64,000 bases of DNA from Calvatia gigantea (taxonomy: Eukaryota; Basidiomycota; Agaricomycetes; Agaricales; Lycoperdaceae): assembly GCA_025093985.1 (NCBI GenBank), contig JACAAK010000011.1, positions 1,488,001 through 1,552,000 of the forward strand, read 5' to 3'. The position numbers were made by a program, and so were the translations under genes. The notes beneath the pieces were generated by a model. It had not been told where the DNA came from. It saw nothing but the letters and a program-made list of their open reading frames with translations, and made no database searches. This document shows, piece by piece, positions 37,416 through 50,300 of the stretch. Within the stretch, counting starts at the first letter, position 1. Each line of letters starts with the position of its first letter.

Positions 37416-38960
37416 GAAACTAAGGCCCAAGACACTCCAGCCTGTTATCTCAACGCCCCAGGTTCGTGATGCTCTATTTTCCCGGTTTCTCATTAAATTG
37501 CTGAAGAGGGTGGCTACGGCTGCTTAGCGAGCACTCCGGCGTCCGTCCGACGTCGTTCTCGACCGAAGTGGCTGGTAGATGAGTAAGCTGACTCTGAGAT
37601 GAACGAAATTCAGCGACAACGGAATAGGATATTTTGCTGTTCCGAGGGCTTGGAACGATGAGGGATGGGTCCGGAAAGGTGGTAGTGGTGTTTGGTGAGC
37701 GTTCCGAGGGTAGCGTTGACTTGTACGGGCGATCCGAGGCGTCGAGACGAGAGGAGAAAAAAAGAGAAGTAGATTAGAGAAGATAACTATGAACAGAGAT
37801 TTCGAAGGCCGGAAACTAGATAATTCGTGCGTCCCCGACTACAGAGTAGTCTACAAGTTTTTATAGTAGAAGATATGGTCTGTGCGCGTGTATTGCATAG
37901 GTAGAGAATGTTCAAGAATGTGAAATTTTATAACGGAAAAGGGAAAAACATACGGAGTGGGGGTTCTAAGCGGTCCGGATTATGATTCTATGAAGTTCTG
38001 GACTTCGAGGGAATAGGAAAATACAAGAGAATGGATAAGAAAACGGTTCCGGGAGGTCGATAATAAATGGTACGAGCGGGATGGTGGATTTCGGAGGTTG
38101 GAGCTTCTGAGGTCGGGACTTCCGGATTTGGGAATCGTGTATGATCCGGGGTTTTTGGGGGCACGGAAATGACTTTGTGGGCTCGGTGTCTTGGTCATCG
38201 TTCATGGAAATGAACGGTGTTGTCGGCGGAGTGGTGTAGTGGGAGGAGGACGAGGACTTGGCACTTTTCGATCCCAGGTGCCGTCCGATCTCCAGACTTC
38301 ATTGCAACAACCGATACGGCGCTTCGTGAGCTTCGGGGTGAATTTCGGGACCATGGTCTGATTGTTTCTGGCCAAGGCGGACTGGAGAGTGGTGGTGAGG
38401 TCCTATAAATTCGGCTGAGAAGAGAACGGTTGGTGAGCGTTTTGCAAAACTTGTAGAAACGGATATAATACAAGCGGCTTATTACACACGAGAGGGGCTC
38501 GCGTCGCGCGAGGGCTTTCCGATTCGATGCAATGACTGATACGAAGCAAACAACCATTCGATGTCCGTGGGGTGGAGGTTCGGCATGGCGTCCTCCTGTC
38601 GGAAAGTTCTCCATCGGAAACGAGTGAGCAGTCAAGGATACCCTGGTATTTCATTCATTCCCTCATGTTCTTTTCACAAAAAAAGGGGAAAAGATCAAGG
38701 AATGAATTGACTAGATTAAAAACTGCTGCGGGTGAGATGACACTCCTGGACACCGCGACACGAAGTCAATTTTAGCAAGAAACACAGAGGATACTGTATA
38801 TGCGGCAGTCTCGGAGCCCCAACTTGAAGCTGCGGACATGAGGCACATGTGAGGCCCATTTACAGAGGGTTATCACTTTGCTAACTTCTTTCGATTCCGA
38901 AGACAATCAAAGAGAAAGAGGGCGAATTACATTACGAGAATGAAGAAACCGGAAATTTAA
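37416..38960. other. no supported gene
   Basis: The minus-strand frame 38195-38635 (146 codons) and its neighbours have no recognisable domain. Purine-rich sequence around 37740-37960. Confidence 0.3.
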
Positions 38961-40228
38961 TCAATAGATCCTGACATCTCTGCGGCGAATTAATGCGTGG
39001 TCCAATACATCCGAGTTTCCATTGCTCGCCAAGACCTTGGCCTCCTCCATCTCGAGGATTGCCGTTTCTATGTACTCCCCTACACCTGACATATGTGCAA
39101 CTTGCACACAAGCTGCGTGAAGAGCGAGATAACGAGGGTTGGGGAGTGGTAATCGTTCGGAATCGGTGGTGGTGAATTCAATGATGGGAGGGACATTCTG
39201 AAGAAACACCCTCGGTTCGATTGAGGCTGGGCGGTAGGTGTCGAGGGGATCCTGGCAAATGACACGGGGGTCAGGGGTCGGCCAATATTAGTAAAGTTGA
39301 GTGGCTCACATCCTGGTTTCGCTCCAACCAAATCTTCAAGCCATCGAATGAGGTGTGCATGTCGGTTGAAAGAGTAAGTATGTTCTCGAGTCGGTGGAAG
39401 TTTTTCCCATTCAGCTCATCCAGGATATCAATTTGACCGTATTGGTCCAGCAGTGCAGAGGCAGATGCAGCGTACTCTGCCTACAGATAATAAGTGGCAC
39501 GCCATTGGAGTGTGTCTAAAACACTGAACCTTGTTATTATCTTCGAGATTTTCGTTGGTCAATCGGTCGAATATATGCGCGGCGTGTGTGTAGGTCGAGG
39601 GGGTGGAGCTCGGCAGTGTAGTGAAGCCCCCAACGACGGATGGGATGTCAACTTTTCCTGTTATCAGACAGCGATACTGATCACGCTCCAGTGCCTGAGT
39701 GAGGGTCAGTGTTGGCCGCAAAGATACAGGTCACAACTCACATATTTCTTCGAGGTGGCGTGGCTTAATGGGGGACGTTCTAGCGCGTTGCTGTAACAAT
39801 CCCTCTCAGCCTCGAAGGACGGCGCAGAAAGGTGCAAACTTGGGGTGGGGGTTCGTCCCTTGATGCTATAGACTGAAACAGCTATTAGATTACCCATAAA
39901 CTACCCTTGTGGTAGACTCACAAAAGCGGAAAAAGTGGTTCTTGTATAGTTCGGCAAGGAATTGTAAACCGGCATCATCTTGTAGAGGACAGCACAAAAT
40001 CTTCAATGCAATGTCTGTTCGGCCTTGTTCTGTCGGCGCCTTGAGAAGCATGTATCCTAGCATTCGCGCACATATCAAGACGTCGAGTCTCCCGTATCTT
40101 GGGACTTGGTCATGTCGGGACTCAAGGTCCAGACAACGGTCATACGCGGCTCGTGATGCGGCCTCAGCTGTTGCATTGTACGGGTTAGGGGTTGGAAGGG
40201 GAGCTGGTATCACGAATGTGAGAGTCAA
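38961..40228 (-). CDS. HNH-endonuclease-domain-like protein (HNH_2 type), multi-exon
   Basis: Start ATG at 40228 (MTLTFVIPAPLPTPNPYN). The first exon runs to about 39924 (ELYKNHFFRF). Further exons give YSIKGRTPTPSLHL, then ALERDQYRCLITGKVD ... AAHIFDRLTNENLE, then AEYAASASALLDQYG ... FHRLENILTLSTDMHTSFDG, and a last exon beginning DPLDTYRPASIEP and ending IRRRDVRIY at TGA 38961. The R-D-x-Y-R-C-x-x-T-G core, the HIF motif and the LEN..TL....H..FD motif are those I associate with the HNH_2-like proteins abundant in mushroom genomes. Nuclease activity is unproven. Intron borders follow GT..AG, but the first exon junctions are approximate. Confidence 0.75.
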
Positions 40229-40591
40229 CCCTTTATTTGCTCGCGTTGGTACTTAAGCCTGGTACAGGCCACATGATTGGGCTGGAATGATTGTCTCAGA
40301 TGAAGGCGTGCCCAGGGGGCTATCGTGTTTGAAGCCCGAGACTGTAAGCTTCAGACCGAGAGTGGTGGCGACTCCTGAATTCCGAGGGGAATCAACCGTA
40401 GGATCATGGTCCCCCGTCAGATTCGGCCTGAATACCTTTGCACGGAACAATATTGCGAAGGCACGGTCGTGGGCGAGGAGAAGCGAAGGCGAGATAAGTA
40501 TCGGGTTCCGAAAGGTTATGTGAACTAATTTTGAATGGTCAACTGCAGCAGTGGTGTTAGCAAGGCAGTAGTGAGTGCGAAGGTAAGGGTA

Positions 40592-40647
40592 GGTAATGGT
40601 AGTGGTAGCGGTAGTGGTAGTGGTAGTGGTAGTGGTAGTGGTAGTGG
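40592..40647. repeat. GGTAGT microsatellite
   Basis: About nine near-perfect GGTAGT (GSGSGS-type) units. The Gly-Ser frame across it is a by-product of the repeat. Confidence 0.85.
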
Positions 40648-40744
40648 ACGAACTATGTTGAACTATGAAGTAAGTAGCAGTGGCGCTCGGCCGGCCCTGG
40701 ATGTGGTTCCCGTTCCATTACCATTCCATTTCACGGTCACTTAT

Positions 40745-41262
40745 ATTCGTAAGTCTCCGGAAAAGGATAACCCCATTGCTGCAGGGGCTGTCATCCCGGA
40801 GATCTAAGTATATCACCTTGGACAAGGGAGGTACTTCTTTCTGCCAAACTGGTGTGAGCCCGGTGTCGGTGTAGTAGCCTGTGGTAGCCGTGATCCTAAT
40901 ACTTACTCATCTTTCATAGGTGTAAAAATTACCTTGTATGTGACAAGATGACTGTGGTTTCGGTGTTGCGCTCTTCTAGAGTCCGAGGCTTAATCTCAAG
41001 ATCCGAAATTTCGCAGCAACTAGCTAAGAGGCATGCAATTCAAAAAGGCCTCGAACACCGAGACATGCGAAGGTTGCGAACATATGAATCTTGGTTTTTG
41101 TCTGGTCGGCTTATCTTCTGACCGCGCATGCCCCCAATACCCAAACTTCAAAAGACAACACACAAATGTGTGAGGGTCGAGTTGCTCCATCCGGGAGGTT
41201 GGTTATTTCCGGATGGTGCGAAGAGATAGTAATTTGTTGAACTGTTTCTTCACAACATGCAG
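40745..41262 (+). repeat. dispersed repeat, copy 2
   Basis: Partner of 36880-37415, lying between the HNH-like gene and mrpl16. Confidence 0.65.
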
Positions 41263-41537
41263 CTGCAGTTACTCTTCAACCGGGGATATGATATGAGCAT
41301 CAAGACCCCTATGCAGGTCCCTTGGGGATGCACTACTAGCATTATGTGTCGCCGCGTGGACAGGGAGAGAACAACAGAAGAAGAAAAAAGCCACCTCGTG
41401 CTGCGCAACTGAATGATGAGGCATCATACGTATAAATTGGGAGTAATGTCTTCCATTAAAAGGGGGCAAAGCCATTATGACAAAGATACCAGGCTTGTGT
41501 CTCTATACCTAATCATGGATTCGTCCTGTAGTGGCAA

Positions 41538-42333
41538 TTATGCTGAAGCAGCGACTGTAGCTGCTTCCGCCTCGGGAATTGTGGCGGCGTCGATTTTCTG
41601 TGGCTCGGGAGGGTATAGAAGGAGGCTTCCAAGACGGGGAGGACTAGACCGACTGATGAACTCCATTTGGGTGGGTAGCTTGTCGGAAGCTTGTCGTAGA
41701 ACTGGAGAGATATCGTCATCACGGCACGGCACGGTTAAAGGGGCTGTGACGGACCTTCTCTGGCGAGTTCTTCACGAATTGGGGCACCACCAATTTCAAA
41801 CAGGACACGACCAGTTGGAACACTGGATGGTTGTTCAGACTTTGTGCATATGATTGGGCCAAGAACAAACACTCACCGGGTCGCCCAGTACTCAAAGGTA
41901 CCTTTACCCTTGCCCATGCGCGTCTCGTTACCCTGATAGACAAGTCCAGTGAGGTGTTGATATTGTGGACTGGGTATGCGCAACTCACCTTGACGCAAAC
42001 TGGGATATCTGGGAAAACACGCAAGTAGACCTTTGAGCCCTTGATAATCTTGAGTTTCTTCTTCATAACATCCTCGGCAGTCATAAGCTGCTTCGCGGTC
42101 AACCGAGCACCGTTGCCCTTTATTCTGATGCCCCATTCGCCATAGGCCAATGTTGTACCTTTGGTTGAGCCTCCGGTGGGGATTGGGATACGGCCCTTGT
42201 GTCGCCTGACATGCTTCACTGACTTCGGAGCCAGCTGGTTACGAAAACGCGCAAAGACGCGCGTTGGCGATGGCAGAGCGACTCTGCTTGGGGCAGTGAG
42301 GATGGACCTGGAGAGGGCAGAAAGAGAAAACAT
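41538..42333 (-). CDS. mrpl16: mitochondrial large-subunit ribosomal protein uL16m
   Basis: Part of the mitochondrial large ribosomal subunit, in the bacterial L16 family. Exons (minus strand): 42333-41989, 41932-41877, 41822-41755 and 41701-41538, total 633 nt or 210 aa, all with GT..AG introns. The N-terminus (MFSLSALSRSILTAPSRV) is a typical basic, amphipathic mitochondrial presequence. L16 hallmarks are KHVRRHKGRIPIP, GEWGIRIKGNGARLTA, FPDIPVCVK, GNETRMGKGKGTFEYWATR and VPTGRVLFEIGGAPIREELA. The C-terminal tail is Ala-rich. The start codon is only 41 bp from the divergent prp3 start, so the two probably share a promoter. Confidence 0.93.
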
Positions 42334-42374
42334 GGGTGATTACCTAATCCAGCTACTCTCCTCTTCTTCCTCTG
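42334..42374. promoter_or_regulatory. 41-bp divergent intergenic gap between mrpl16 and prp3
   Basis: Only 41 bp separate the two start codons. The CT-rich plus strand (CTACTCTCCTCTTCTTCCTC) resembles fungal initiator tracts. A bidirectional promoter is inferred; its elements must overlap the 5' UTRs or coding sequence. Confidence 0.55.
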
Positions 42375-44892
42375 ATGACTGACAGAAAGCGTGCACTCGA
42401 CGGCGCCTCAGATGCTGGCAGTGTCGCAAAGAAGCTCAAAAGGTGAGTCAGTTTGTGTGATTTGTTCATTTTTGTACTGATAGTTTGTGCAGCGATGTGA
42501 GTACTCAAGGTGAATCACACTTGCTTCAGCGTCCATTCTCATGTTCTTCTACTCTCTCCTCCCAGACCACAAGCAGCAATGGTTCTTCGAGGACTGCAGG
42601 TGTAAGTCTTCCTCTACTTTCCTTGTGCCCGACTTAACTGAGTTGTTGTCCTCTAGCTCTCCGCGAATGACCTCATTCTGCAAAAACGCGCGGAAATCGC
42701 AGCCAAGCTCGCAGCCATGAGGGGCCCAACCCTCGGTGGTACAGACGTACCAGCGATACAAAAGACACCTGGCATCGCTGCGCCCATCCCTACAAAACCT
42801 GTCCCAGCCAAGGCCATAATTCCAACTCCAACAACTTCCTCGACGCCTGGCTCCACCCCAAAAATTACTCCTGGAATGACGCCACCTTCAGGTTCTGGGG
42901 GAGGCACACCAGCTGGTATCTCTGATGACCTCGCGCGCCGTGTTGCAGAGGCCAAAAAACGTGTTGCGGAGGCTCAGACTAAGCTTGTGATCGAGGGTAA
43001 CCCGTACATGGTTAGTAACCACTTCTGTCAAAACTCCTAACTCACACTTTGACTCATGTTGATTTCTGTATTATAGTCCCTCGCCGCAAATGCCAAGAAG
43101 AAAGGCTCTACTCCTACGATTGTCGAGGCCCAACCTTCGCCTGGTGCAGGTCTCAAAATGGCCGCCCATCCACTCCTTCTTGAACCTACGACTCAAGCGA
43201 CTCAGTCTAAGAAGGACCGGTACAAGCCTATGCAACCCAAATTCGCCTTCTATTAAAGCCAATGTTCGTAATGCTCCCAACTCCACCACCTGCACCCACA
43301 CCCGCGGCAGCGCCTACTCCTAGTCCGGCGCTCGCCAATCCTTACGCTGCAGCTGCAGCCTCAAAGGAGGGTACTGGGTTCGAAGGTGCCCCGAGAGAGA
43401 GGCATGGCCGTAATTTTAGGTTCAACCCTAAAGGCAAGTATGTTGCGCTTGCGAACCAGATGAGACAGGAGCAGCAACTTGAGGCGCTTAAACAACGTAT
43501 TGCGGAGAGCGCTAGGAAGGCCTGGGTTGGATAGTGATATGGGTATTGAGAAAAACATTAAAGTATGTACATATTTTTTTATTTTATCTTGTTCCTTTGG
43601 GTATGTGTTGCTGAGTTGGTTTCTTGCTGTAGCGACCGCCGCCCCCCGAAGCTGAATGGTGGGATGCAGGGTTACTTCCTAACGAGAAGTATTCCGACAT
43701 CGACACACTCGGCATTGAGAATCTCAGTATCAGGGTGGACAACTTCTCCTGTGACGTTTTACATCCAGCACCCCATTCCAATCCCCGCACCTGGAGACAA
43801 GAACAAGCCTGAGCTTAAGCCGCTGAAACTCACGACCAAGGTCCGTTAATCCCCTCTATCTCATACACCCGTCTGCCGCCTCAACTGACGTATAAATCTA
43901 GGAGCAAAAGAAACTCCGTAAACGTTCTCGTAGGGAAAAACTCGAAGACAAAAACACCAGAATCCGGATGGGTCTCCAACCACCCGATCCACCCAAAGGT
44001 GATTTCCCTCCTGCCCACCTACATCGTCAATTAGATAGACTCTGACAACGAACAACAGTCCGCCTTCGCAAATCTAATGAAAGTACTCACATCCGACGCG
44101 ATCCAAGACCCAACACGCGTCGAAGCGCGCGTACGCCGTGAAGTCGCCATGCGTAAACACCAACACGAAAAGATGAACGCCGAACGGAAGTTGACGGACG
44201 AACAGCGCCGCGAGAAAATTGAGGCTAAGAAAGTGGATGAGGAGAAAAAGGGTATCGTTGGTGCTGTGTTCAAGTGCGTTCATCCCTTCAACCCCCCCCC
44301 CCCCCTTATCCGTTCCCGAAAATAACACATTCCCATTTTTTTTTATTGCAGAGTCAAAAATCTCTCGGACCCATCACACCAATTCAAAGTCCGGAAAAAC
44401 GCCGAACAACTCAACCTCACAGGTGTATGCATATTCAACCCCCAATTCAACGTCATATACGTCGAAGGCGCCCCAAAGTTTATCAAGAACTACAAACGAC
44501 TTATGTTACACCGTATCGCATGGACTGAACCTGCCAGACCTAGAGGTGGGGAGGAAGTCGAACTTGAAAATCCCGAGTCGGACGTCGAGGGTGGTGCCAA
44601 CGGCGCTGATGCTACTAAGGAAGGAGGTGGCGGTGGAGCAGCCGACGCGAAGGGAAAGGGCAAAGCAAGAGCTGTAGATGGTGAAGGGGATGGTGAGGAA
44701 GGTACATCCGGATCGTTAGAGGATAATAAATGTTGGTTGATTTGGGGTGGGACGTTACGTGAGAGGACGTTTACGGGTTTCAGGGCGAGGAGTTGTCCGA
44801 CTGAGAGGGATGCGAAGGAGCTTTTGGGAGATATGAAGGGGTATTGGGATATGGCGAAGAATTGGAAGGGGGAGGAGGAAGAGTTGTTTTGA
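42375..44892 (+). CDS. prp3: U4/U6 small nuclear ribonucleoprotein Prp3, with apparent single-base frameshifts
   Basis: Pre-mRNA splicing factor of the U4/U6.U5 tri-snRNP. Start MTDRKRALDGASDAG at 42375, and the last exon ends GEEEELF at TGA 44890-44892. The PRP3 domain begins PPPPEAEWWDAGLLPN (from about 43634), with YIQHPIPIPAPGD, KKLRKRSRREKLED, GLQPPDPPK and DPTRVEARVRREVAMRK. The Prp3 C-terminal domain is VKNLSDPSHQFKVRKNA ... NVIYVEGAPKFIKNYKRL ... NKCWLIWGGTLRERTF. Four places need a one-base correction to stay in frame: an extra base near 43245 and near 43280, an extra T near 43522 (GCCTGGGTT) and a missing base near 43740-43750. Introns otherwise splice as GT..AG. Given the perfect motifs, assembly error is likelier than a dead gene. 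Confidence 0.88.
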
Positions 44893-45205
44893 GTGCTGAT
44901 TGGTTTTGGGGGCTAGAAGGATGCAGAGCATTTCTGGTGAGGCGGTTGAGAGTTGAGGTTAGGATACCATGATATTTATATTAAACCTGGTTACTAGCTG
45001 TATTGAATCGAAACCTCGTTGGTGTACGCCGCTTTGACTCGTCACTGACATTCGCTGACTTTATACTCTACTACCGAACACTGCCAACAAGCGTTCATCG
45101 AGCATGCACACATATTTAGGGCAAATACCATTCTTCAAGAGCTGGTGTAAGTTCGGTCATTTCTTCCTAGAGCAAAAACACAATACACGCCAAATCTCAG
45201 CATAA

Positions 45206-47392
45206 TTAGATATGAACGCCCTGGTCTGCGACAGGTGGGGTAGACCCATCGCCCACCATAACACGAGCGCCAACACTGGTGACATCGTCGATAGTCAAGA
45301 AGATGTACGCTGTAGACACACAATTAAAACCCATGAATGAGAATACTATGCAATTTCAGCTGACCTGGGCCAGGAGGGTAGATACGATTGTTCGGTGGGC
45401 TAGTGATCGTCAATTTCCTGGTATTTGCCGACCCAGTCCTTGGACCAAGCTCTGCAGTCATGAATACAAGACGAGAGCTAGAATGGAAGGCATGCGACGA
45501 GAATCCCAGGTCCATCAACGCGACTGAAACAAGAAGAGTCAACAATCCCTCATCCAGATCTGTAGAAGGGATATTAAGTGTACCTTGGACTGATGAGCTT
45601 TCAGGGCGAAGACTAGCAGGTAGAGTTACATCGATAGTGAACTTCTCATGGAACCGGATTTGCTTTGGTACATTGAAAAGCTGAGGACGTTCCATAGTCA
45701 TATAAGGCGGATTGAGATATTCAACTCGGAATTCACTGACTCAACGATTTATATTGAGCCACCCAAAGATGATAAAAAAACCACAACTAATTCGCACCTT
45801 TGGTATTCCGTACCATTTATGATGAAGAAATTGGGATCTGAGCCGGCAATTAACAAGTTCCTGCCCCATTGTGAACACCCTCACTAGAAGACGGACGAAA
45901 TGTGCCCACCCCTTGGGAGTCAAAGTCACGCTTGAATGATACACACGAGGAATATCTGTTGTTGGCATTCCTTTATTGCTGATACGTTTTCCCAAGGGAG
46001 CATCCGGTGAATAAATGGATGGGGTGAAGCTATGAACGGATTTGAGTCAGCCAAGATAAAAGGCCACGACAGATAAATTCAATTACGCAGGATGGTCGGC
46101 ATTTGAAGTACCAATGGGATCCCGAGTGGTACTGAGAGCAGCATACCCGGTCTGAGCCCCGTTGATGATCAATACTTTTCCATTTGGCATCAGAATCATC
46201 TCTGGCATCATTCGAGGCTCCAGCATTCTTTCGACCTCCCAACCTCGCTTGATGCCTTCAGGAGTCAATGTGAGGCGGCTGCACTGATCGGAAGCGGGTG
46301 TTTGGGAGGAAAGTTGTTCCTGTGGTATCTGGTCGCTCGTATTCGTTCCACCGCAGATCACCACCTCAGGAATATAGTGTGGTGGATGGAGAGGTAAAAG
46401 CACCGCTGTGCCATCGAAAGGATTGGTTACCCGCACTCCGTTAGGAATGTCTGGAAGGATGATTTCTGTGTTTTTCTCGATGTCATAGATAATCGTCTGA
46501 TTGTTGGCCGCAATGAAGACCGTGCCGTCAGGAAGCGCAAAAACGCTAGGGGCAGATGCGATATAAGAATATAAAAAACAACTTAAAACCAAAGAACGCC
46601 GTACCGAGGAAATAGATTTGCCGGAAGGCTGCGTTCCAGGACTTCGAGTGGCCGAGGAACACCGCCGTCCTTCTTGGGGAAGAACTCGATATTGTTAACG
46701 GCATCATCATCGTTATAAAACGGAACACCGATGTGCGTGCCGCCCACGATCATCTAAAAGCGGCAACGTCGAAGCAACCCGTACCTTGAGCAGTGACTAA
46801 GGGGCTTACTAAAGACCCATCGAAGATCCTGGCGCTAGAGGGATACCACCTTGTTTCCGCCAAATGGATATTTTCCAGGTCTTCGAACACGGTGCAAGTG
46901 GCGCCGCTGGGATCGTTACAAGGCTCGAAGATCCTCAGACCCATTCGGCCATCGTAAACACCAGGCACCATCACACCAGGTATATGTCCTCCGATGCTGA
47001 CCTGATGGCATCACTTAGCGATTAGAATCGACAGAAAATTCGACTGGGAGGGACGGGAGGGGCACACCTACCATTGTACCATTGCTTAAGAAGCCTCCTG
47101 AAGCACAAAAGGTGTCTGAAACTAGGTCAAGTGGCGACGCTGTATTTGTTTCCATATTCCAGAGTGCACCCCATGCAGAATGATTGTTGATTTGTAGGGG
47201 ATTATTGGTAGCTCTGTCGTAGAAGACCGCGAGTGTATCGGAGACGATAATGGACTCCAGTGCGACGATTCCTGAGGATCCATTCTGGACAAAATGCCAT
47301 CCAAGATTATGTGTGGGAAGTGAAGCGGCGTAGCAGAGGCCAGATAGCAACAACGAAGTAGACAAAGAAGTCATGACCTGCCGAGATCGCAT
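45206..47392 (-). CDS. glyoxal oxidase-like copper radical oxidase (AA5_1), multi-exon
   Basis: Oxidises small aldehydes to acids with release of H2O2, supporting extracellular peroxidases in wood and litter decay. Start at 47392 (or [13 protein letters not shown] at 47374, a plausible secretion signal). Hallmarks in order are [30 protein letters not shown] (cofactor Cys), [23 protein letters not shown] (cofactor Tyr), [12 protein letters not shown] sequence, [34 protein letters not shown] (copper-ligand Tyr-His), the late-set domain [11 protein letters not shown]..., [12 protein letters not shown] (copper-ligand His) and a last exon ending QGVHI at 45206. All radical-cofactor and copper residues are present. 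Exact splice sites were not all fixed. Tail-to-tail with prp3, about 310 bp apart. Confidence 0.88.
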
Positions 47393-50300
47393 ATTGACTT
47401 ATTGTCGCAGAGGAGCTGGCATAACTTTTATAGGTGTTTTCCGAGGGAACGCGTGGTTCAGTTAGGTCAAGATAAGGGGTAAGCCCAAGCATTGTGAGAC
47501 GGTACATTTCTTGGAGGTGTCGCGAAAACTGCGAAGAAGAGGGTACCGTGGGGGTTCTTGAGGCCTTGGGGATAATGGGGGGATAAGTTAGGGGTAACAA
47601 GCTTCCTGCCCGTCGCCCAGGTTCAGGAAGCAGAATGGCGTGGTACATTTTAAGCATATATATTGTCGTGGGTAACTGATGTACGGGAATTAGAAGGGAA
47701 CAGAGTAGTGTGTGGATGGAATAACGGGAAACAAAACCCAGAAGGGGTTGATCTAAGGAAGGTCATACTGGGTGGTGATGGCTTCGGAGTTGGTTGCTTA
47801 TTGATTTTTATGGTCACCCGCCGAAGAAGGCACTTGAAGATATCACCGAAGATCACCTGAGTGTTGTCGTTTAAAATGTCTTGGCTGATGGGTTCTGGTC
47901 AACACTGGCACGATATACTAGCGGTGGGCTCTCCTGTGAAAGCGGCTTTTAAATGTGCTGAACCTGGCGTGGTACCACTGTTGGATGAAGTGTTGGTTGA
48001 TTGGTATTCGTGCATACGAACCCCAAATAGGACGACAGCTTTAAGCGCTTATAGTAACCAACATCGGTGACCCGCCTGATATAGGGCTGGATCGTGCACT
48101 TGTCCGGGAGTGGTCACAGAAGAGATACCCTGCTAAAGCCTAGCTTTGTTTAAACCATTACATCGAACTGGAAAGCTCCGGTGCCATCATAAACCTCATA
48201 TGTAATGAGCCATGGCAATACACTCACTGACCGTTCTCTTCTCAGCGAGATCCTTAGGGCTTCGCCAACACTCCCTAGTCCGCCTTTCCCAGAAACGATT
48301 AAACCATGATGATCCCGAAATCACCCAGGAGCATATGAGACGCCATACCATTCGCCGCGACGGGATTACTCTGAGCGAGGTTGAACAGGACACCACCACC
48401 AATCGCACTGGCTTGCAAATCCATGGCCGCACCTCCCGAACGCGAACTGGAGGCGCCAGGTTCCTCGATTGCTTCCGATTGCTTCTTCGCCAGCGGTGTG
48501 AACAATTACCAAGCCTTCCGTGTAATAGATGCTAGAACATGTAATGGGCTGTTTCGGGTACGTTAAGTCACACCACCACCTGCGAGGGATAAAGACTGAT
48601 TGAGGGTTGGGGGAAGTGCTGATGCAAGGGGTATGCGATCGAGATACGCCAAACCAAAGTCATATGGAGTGAAGGGTGTGAAGTCATGACAGAGCGGGGA
48701 GAAGCTTCTCAATGGTATATATCGTTGAATTTCCCGCAGGTGGTGCGGCTGCTTCCAGAGGGAGTTGTAGTTTGTTCGTCTAGGCTTAGGAGAAGAATGT
48801 GGATATCCAGTGGGCCGTTCCTCAGATGTCGAAGATGATATATTCTCGATTGGGTCGAGAAGCTCTTGGCAAAGTCGGATTGTATGTCATCGATTCATCG
48901 ATTATCATGACACACCCTTCTCTTCAGCAGAATTCCACAGCGAATTGGTCAAGCAGTCGGTATTTTATTCCGTACACGTAACATAGGATGTTGGATCCCT
49001 CCCGCAACTCAGTGAGAAACCGCAAAGGCAGAGTGCCGGGAACCCGAGGTAATGGAATAACAGATCGGAGTATTTAGGGCCGAAGGTTTAGCGCATTCCT
49101 GCACCGTTGTATTTCTCTGCTGTAAGAGAAAAGACGAGGCTTTGGACGGCGCTTGGGCTCATGAAGCGGTGTAGTTGAATTAGGCGCCGAAGAAGGTCCT
49201 GATGATGCATCGGTGATGTCGAATCTTTGGGCTCTGGTTTTGACCTTTTGCAGGGAGATTATAAAAAGCTACTGGTCGTTTGACCGTCTTCGGAATCTTC
49301 AAATCCTTGCCCTTTCTTTTGTGTTGTGCTCGTACGGTGAGCACTGAGCGGAACATGCCGATCTGTCCTGACCTGTTGGTTGTTAATTAAAATTGCTTTC
49401 ACCAAGACTCTGATCCTCACCGGAACACTCGATGTTTCTGCTGGGGGCAACCGATCTTGAATTATCACATGGAATTTTAGTAGGTCCTGGCTATTACCTC
49501 AAACTGAAGACCTTAGGGGACAATGTTACACAAGGTAAGTTCCGTCTTCCTGCTTCTCTTTCCTGATACTGATTCTCGCAAAGAGGTAGTAATATCTGTT
49601 CCGGAATCGCGGCTTGTCTGTCATATCAGCCAGGGTGACCATCGTTGATGGATCCGACGGTTACCCAAATAAGGCCCTGCCTGTGGGTCTTCTCCCCGGT
49701 TTCGCGCTATGCCTAGCGTAAAATAAACGATATTATTGTTGTTCTCTCTGGATAACATGGACAGATCCTTACGGAGTGATTTTCCATTAACTCGACCAAA
49801 ATCTTTCATAGTAGCAGGATGCGCTAGATGAGATGGGCATTTAACTTCGGAGAGCTCAAGATGTGCGTTAAAGAGTAGCACACCTACCACTTTCGCTTTT
49901 GGCACAGGATCACTGGAGAGCAGAAATGTTAGCAGAAACGGCTTGTTTCTTGGATGCTATCCTTTAATAGGAATCTATTGATCCAAATGCCTTCACCATG
50001 ACCCAGGAATATGGGTCATTTAACTTGGCATGTTACTGACTAATCGCGAGCGCAATGAGGCAGAGATTTATCTTGATCTACTGATCGCAACGAGCACATC
50101 ATGGGTTCGTGACTCCTCGGCGTTCAGCTCTCAGGTTCGACGTGTATAGCATCCGACTCAGGGTCAACATTCTCGTCTGCAGCCAATACTTAGTGGACTA
50201 AGGTGAGGTCCTCTGGGCCAGTATCGGACCTTGATTAGAACCCCAAGTGGTGAGCTGAGTCGGGCCGTCCCGTCTGCAATGGCCTCGAGTTACCTGTGTC

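Noticed and set aside
40535..40807. Gly-Ser repeat protein
   Set aside because: Frame created by the GGTAGT microsatellite and adjacent repeat sequence.
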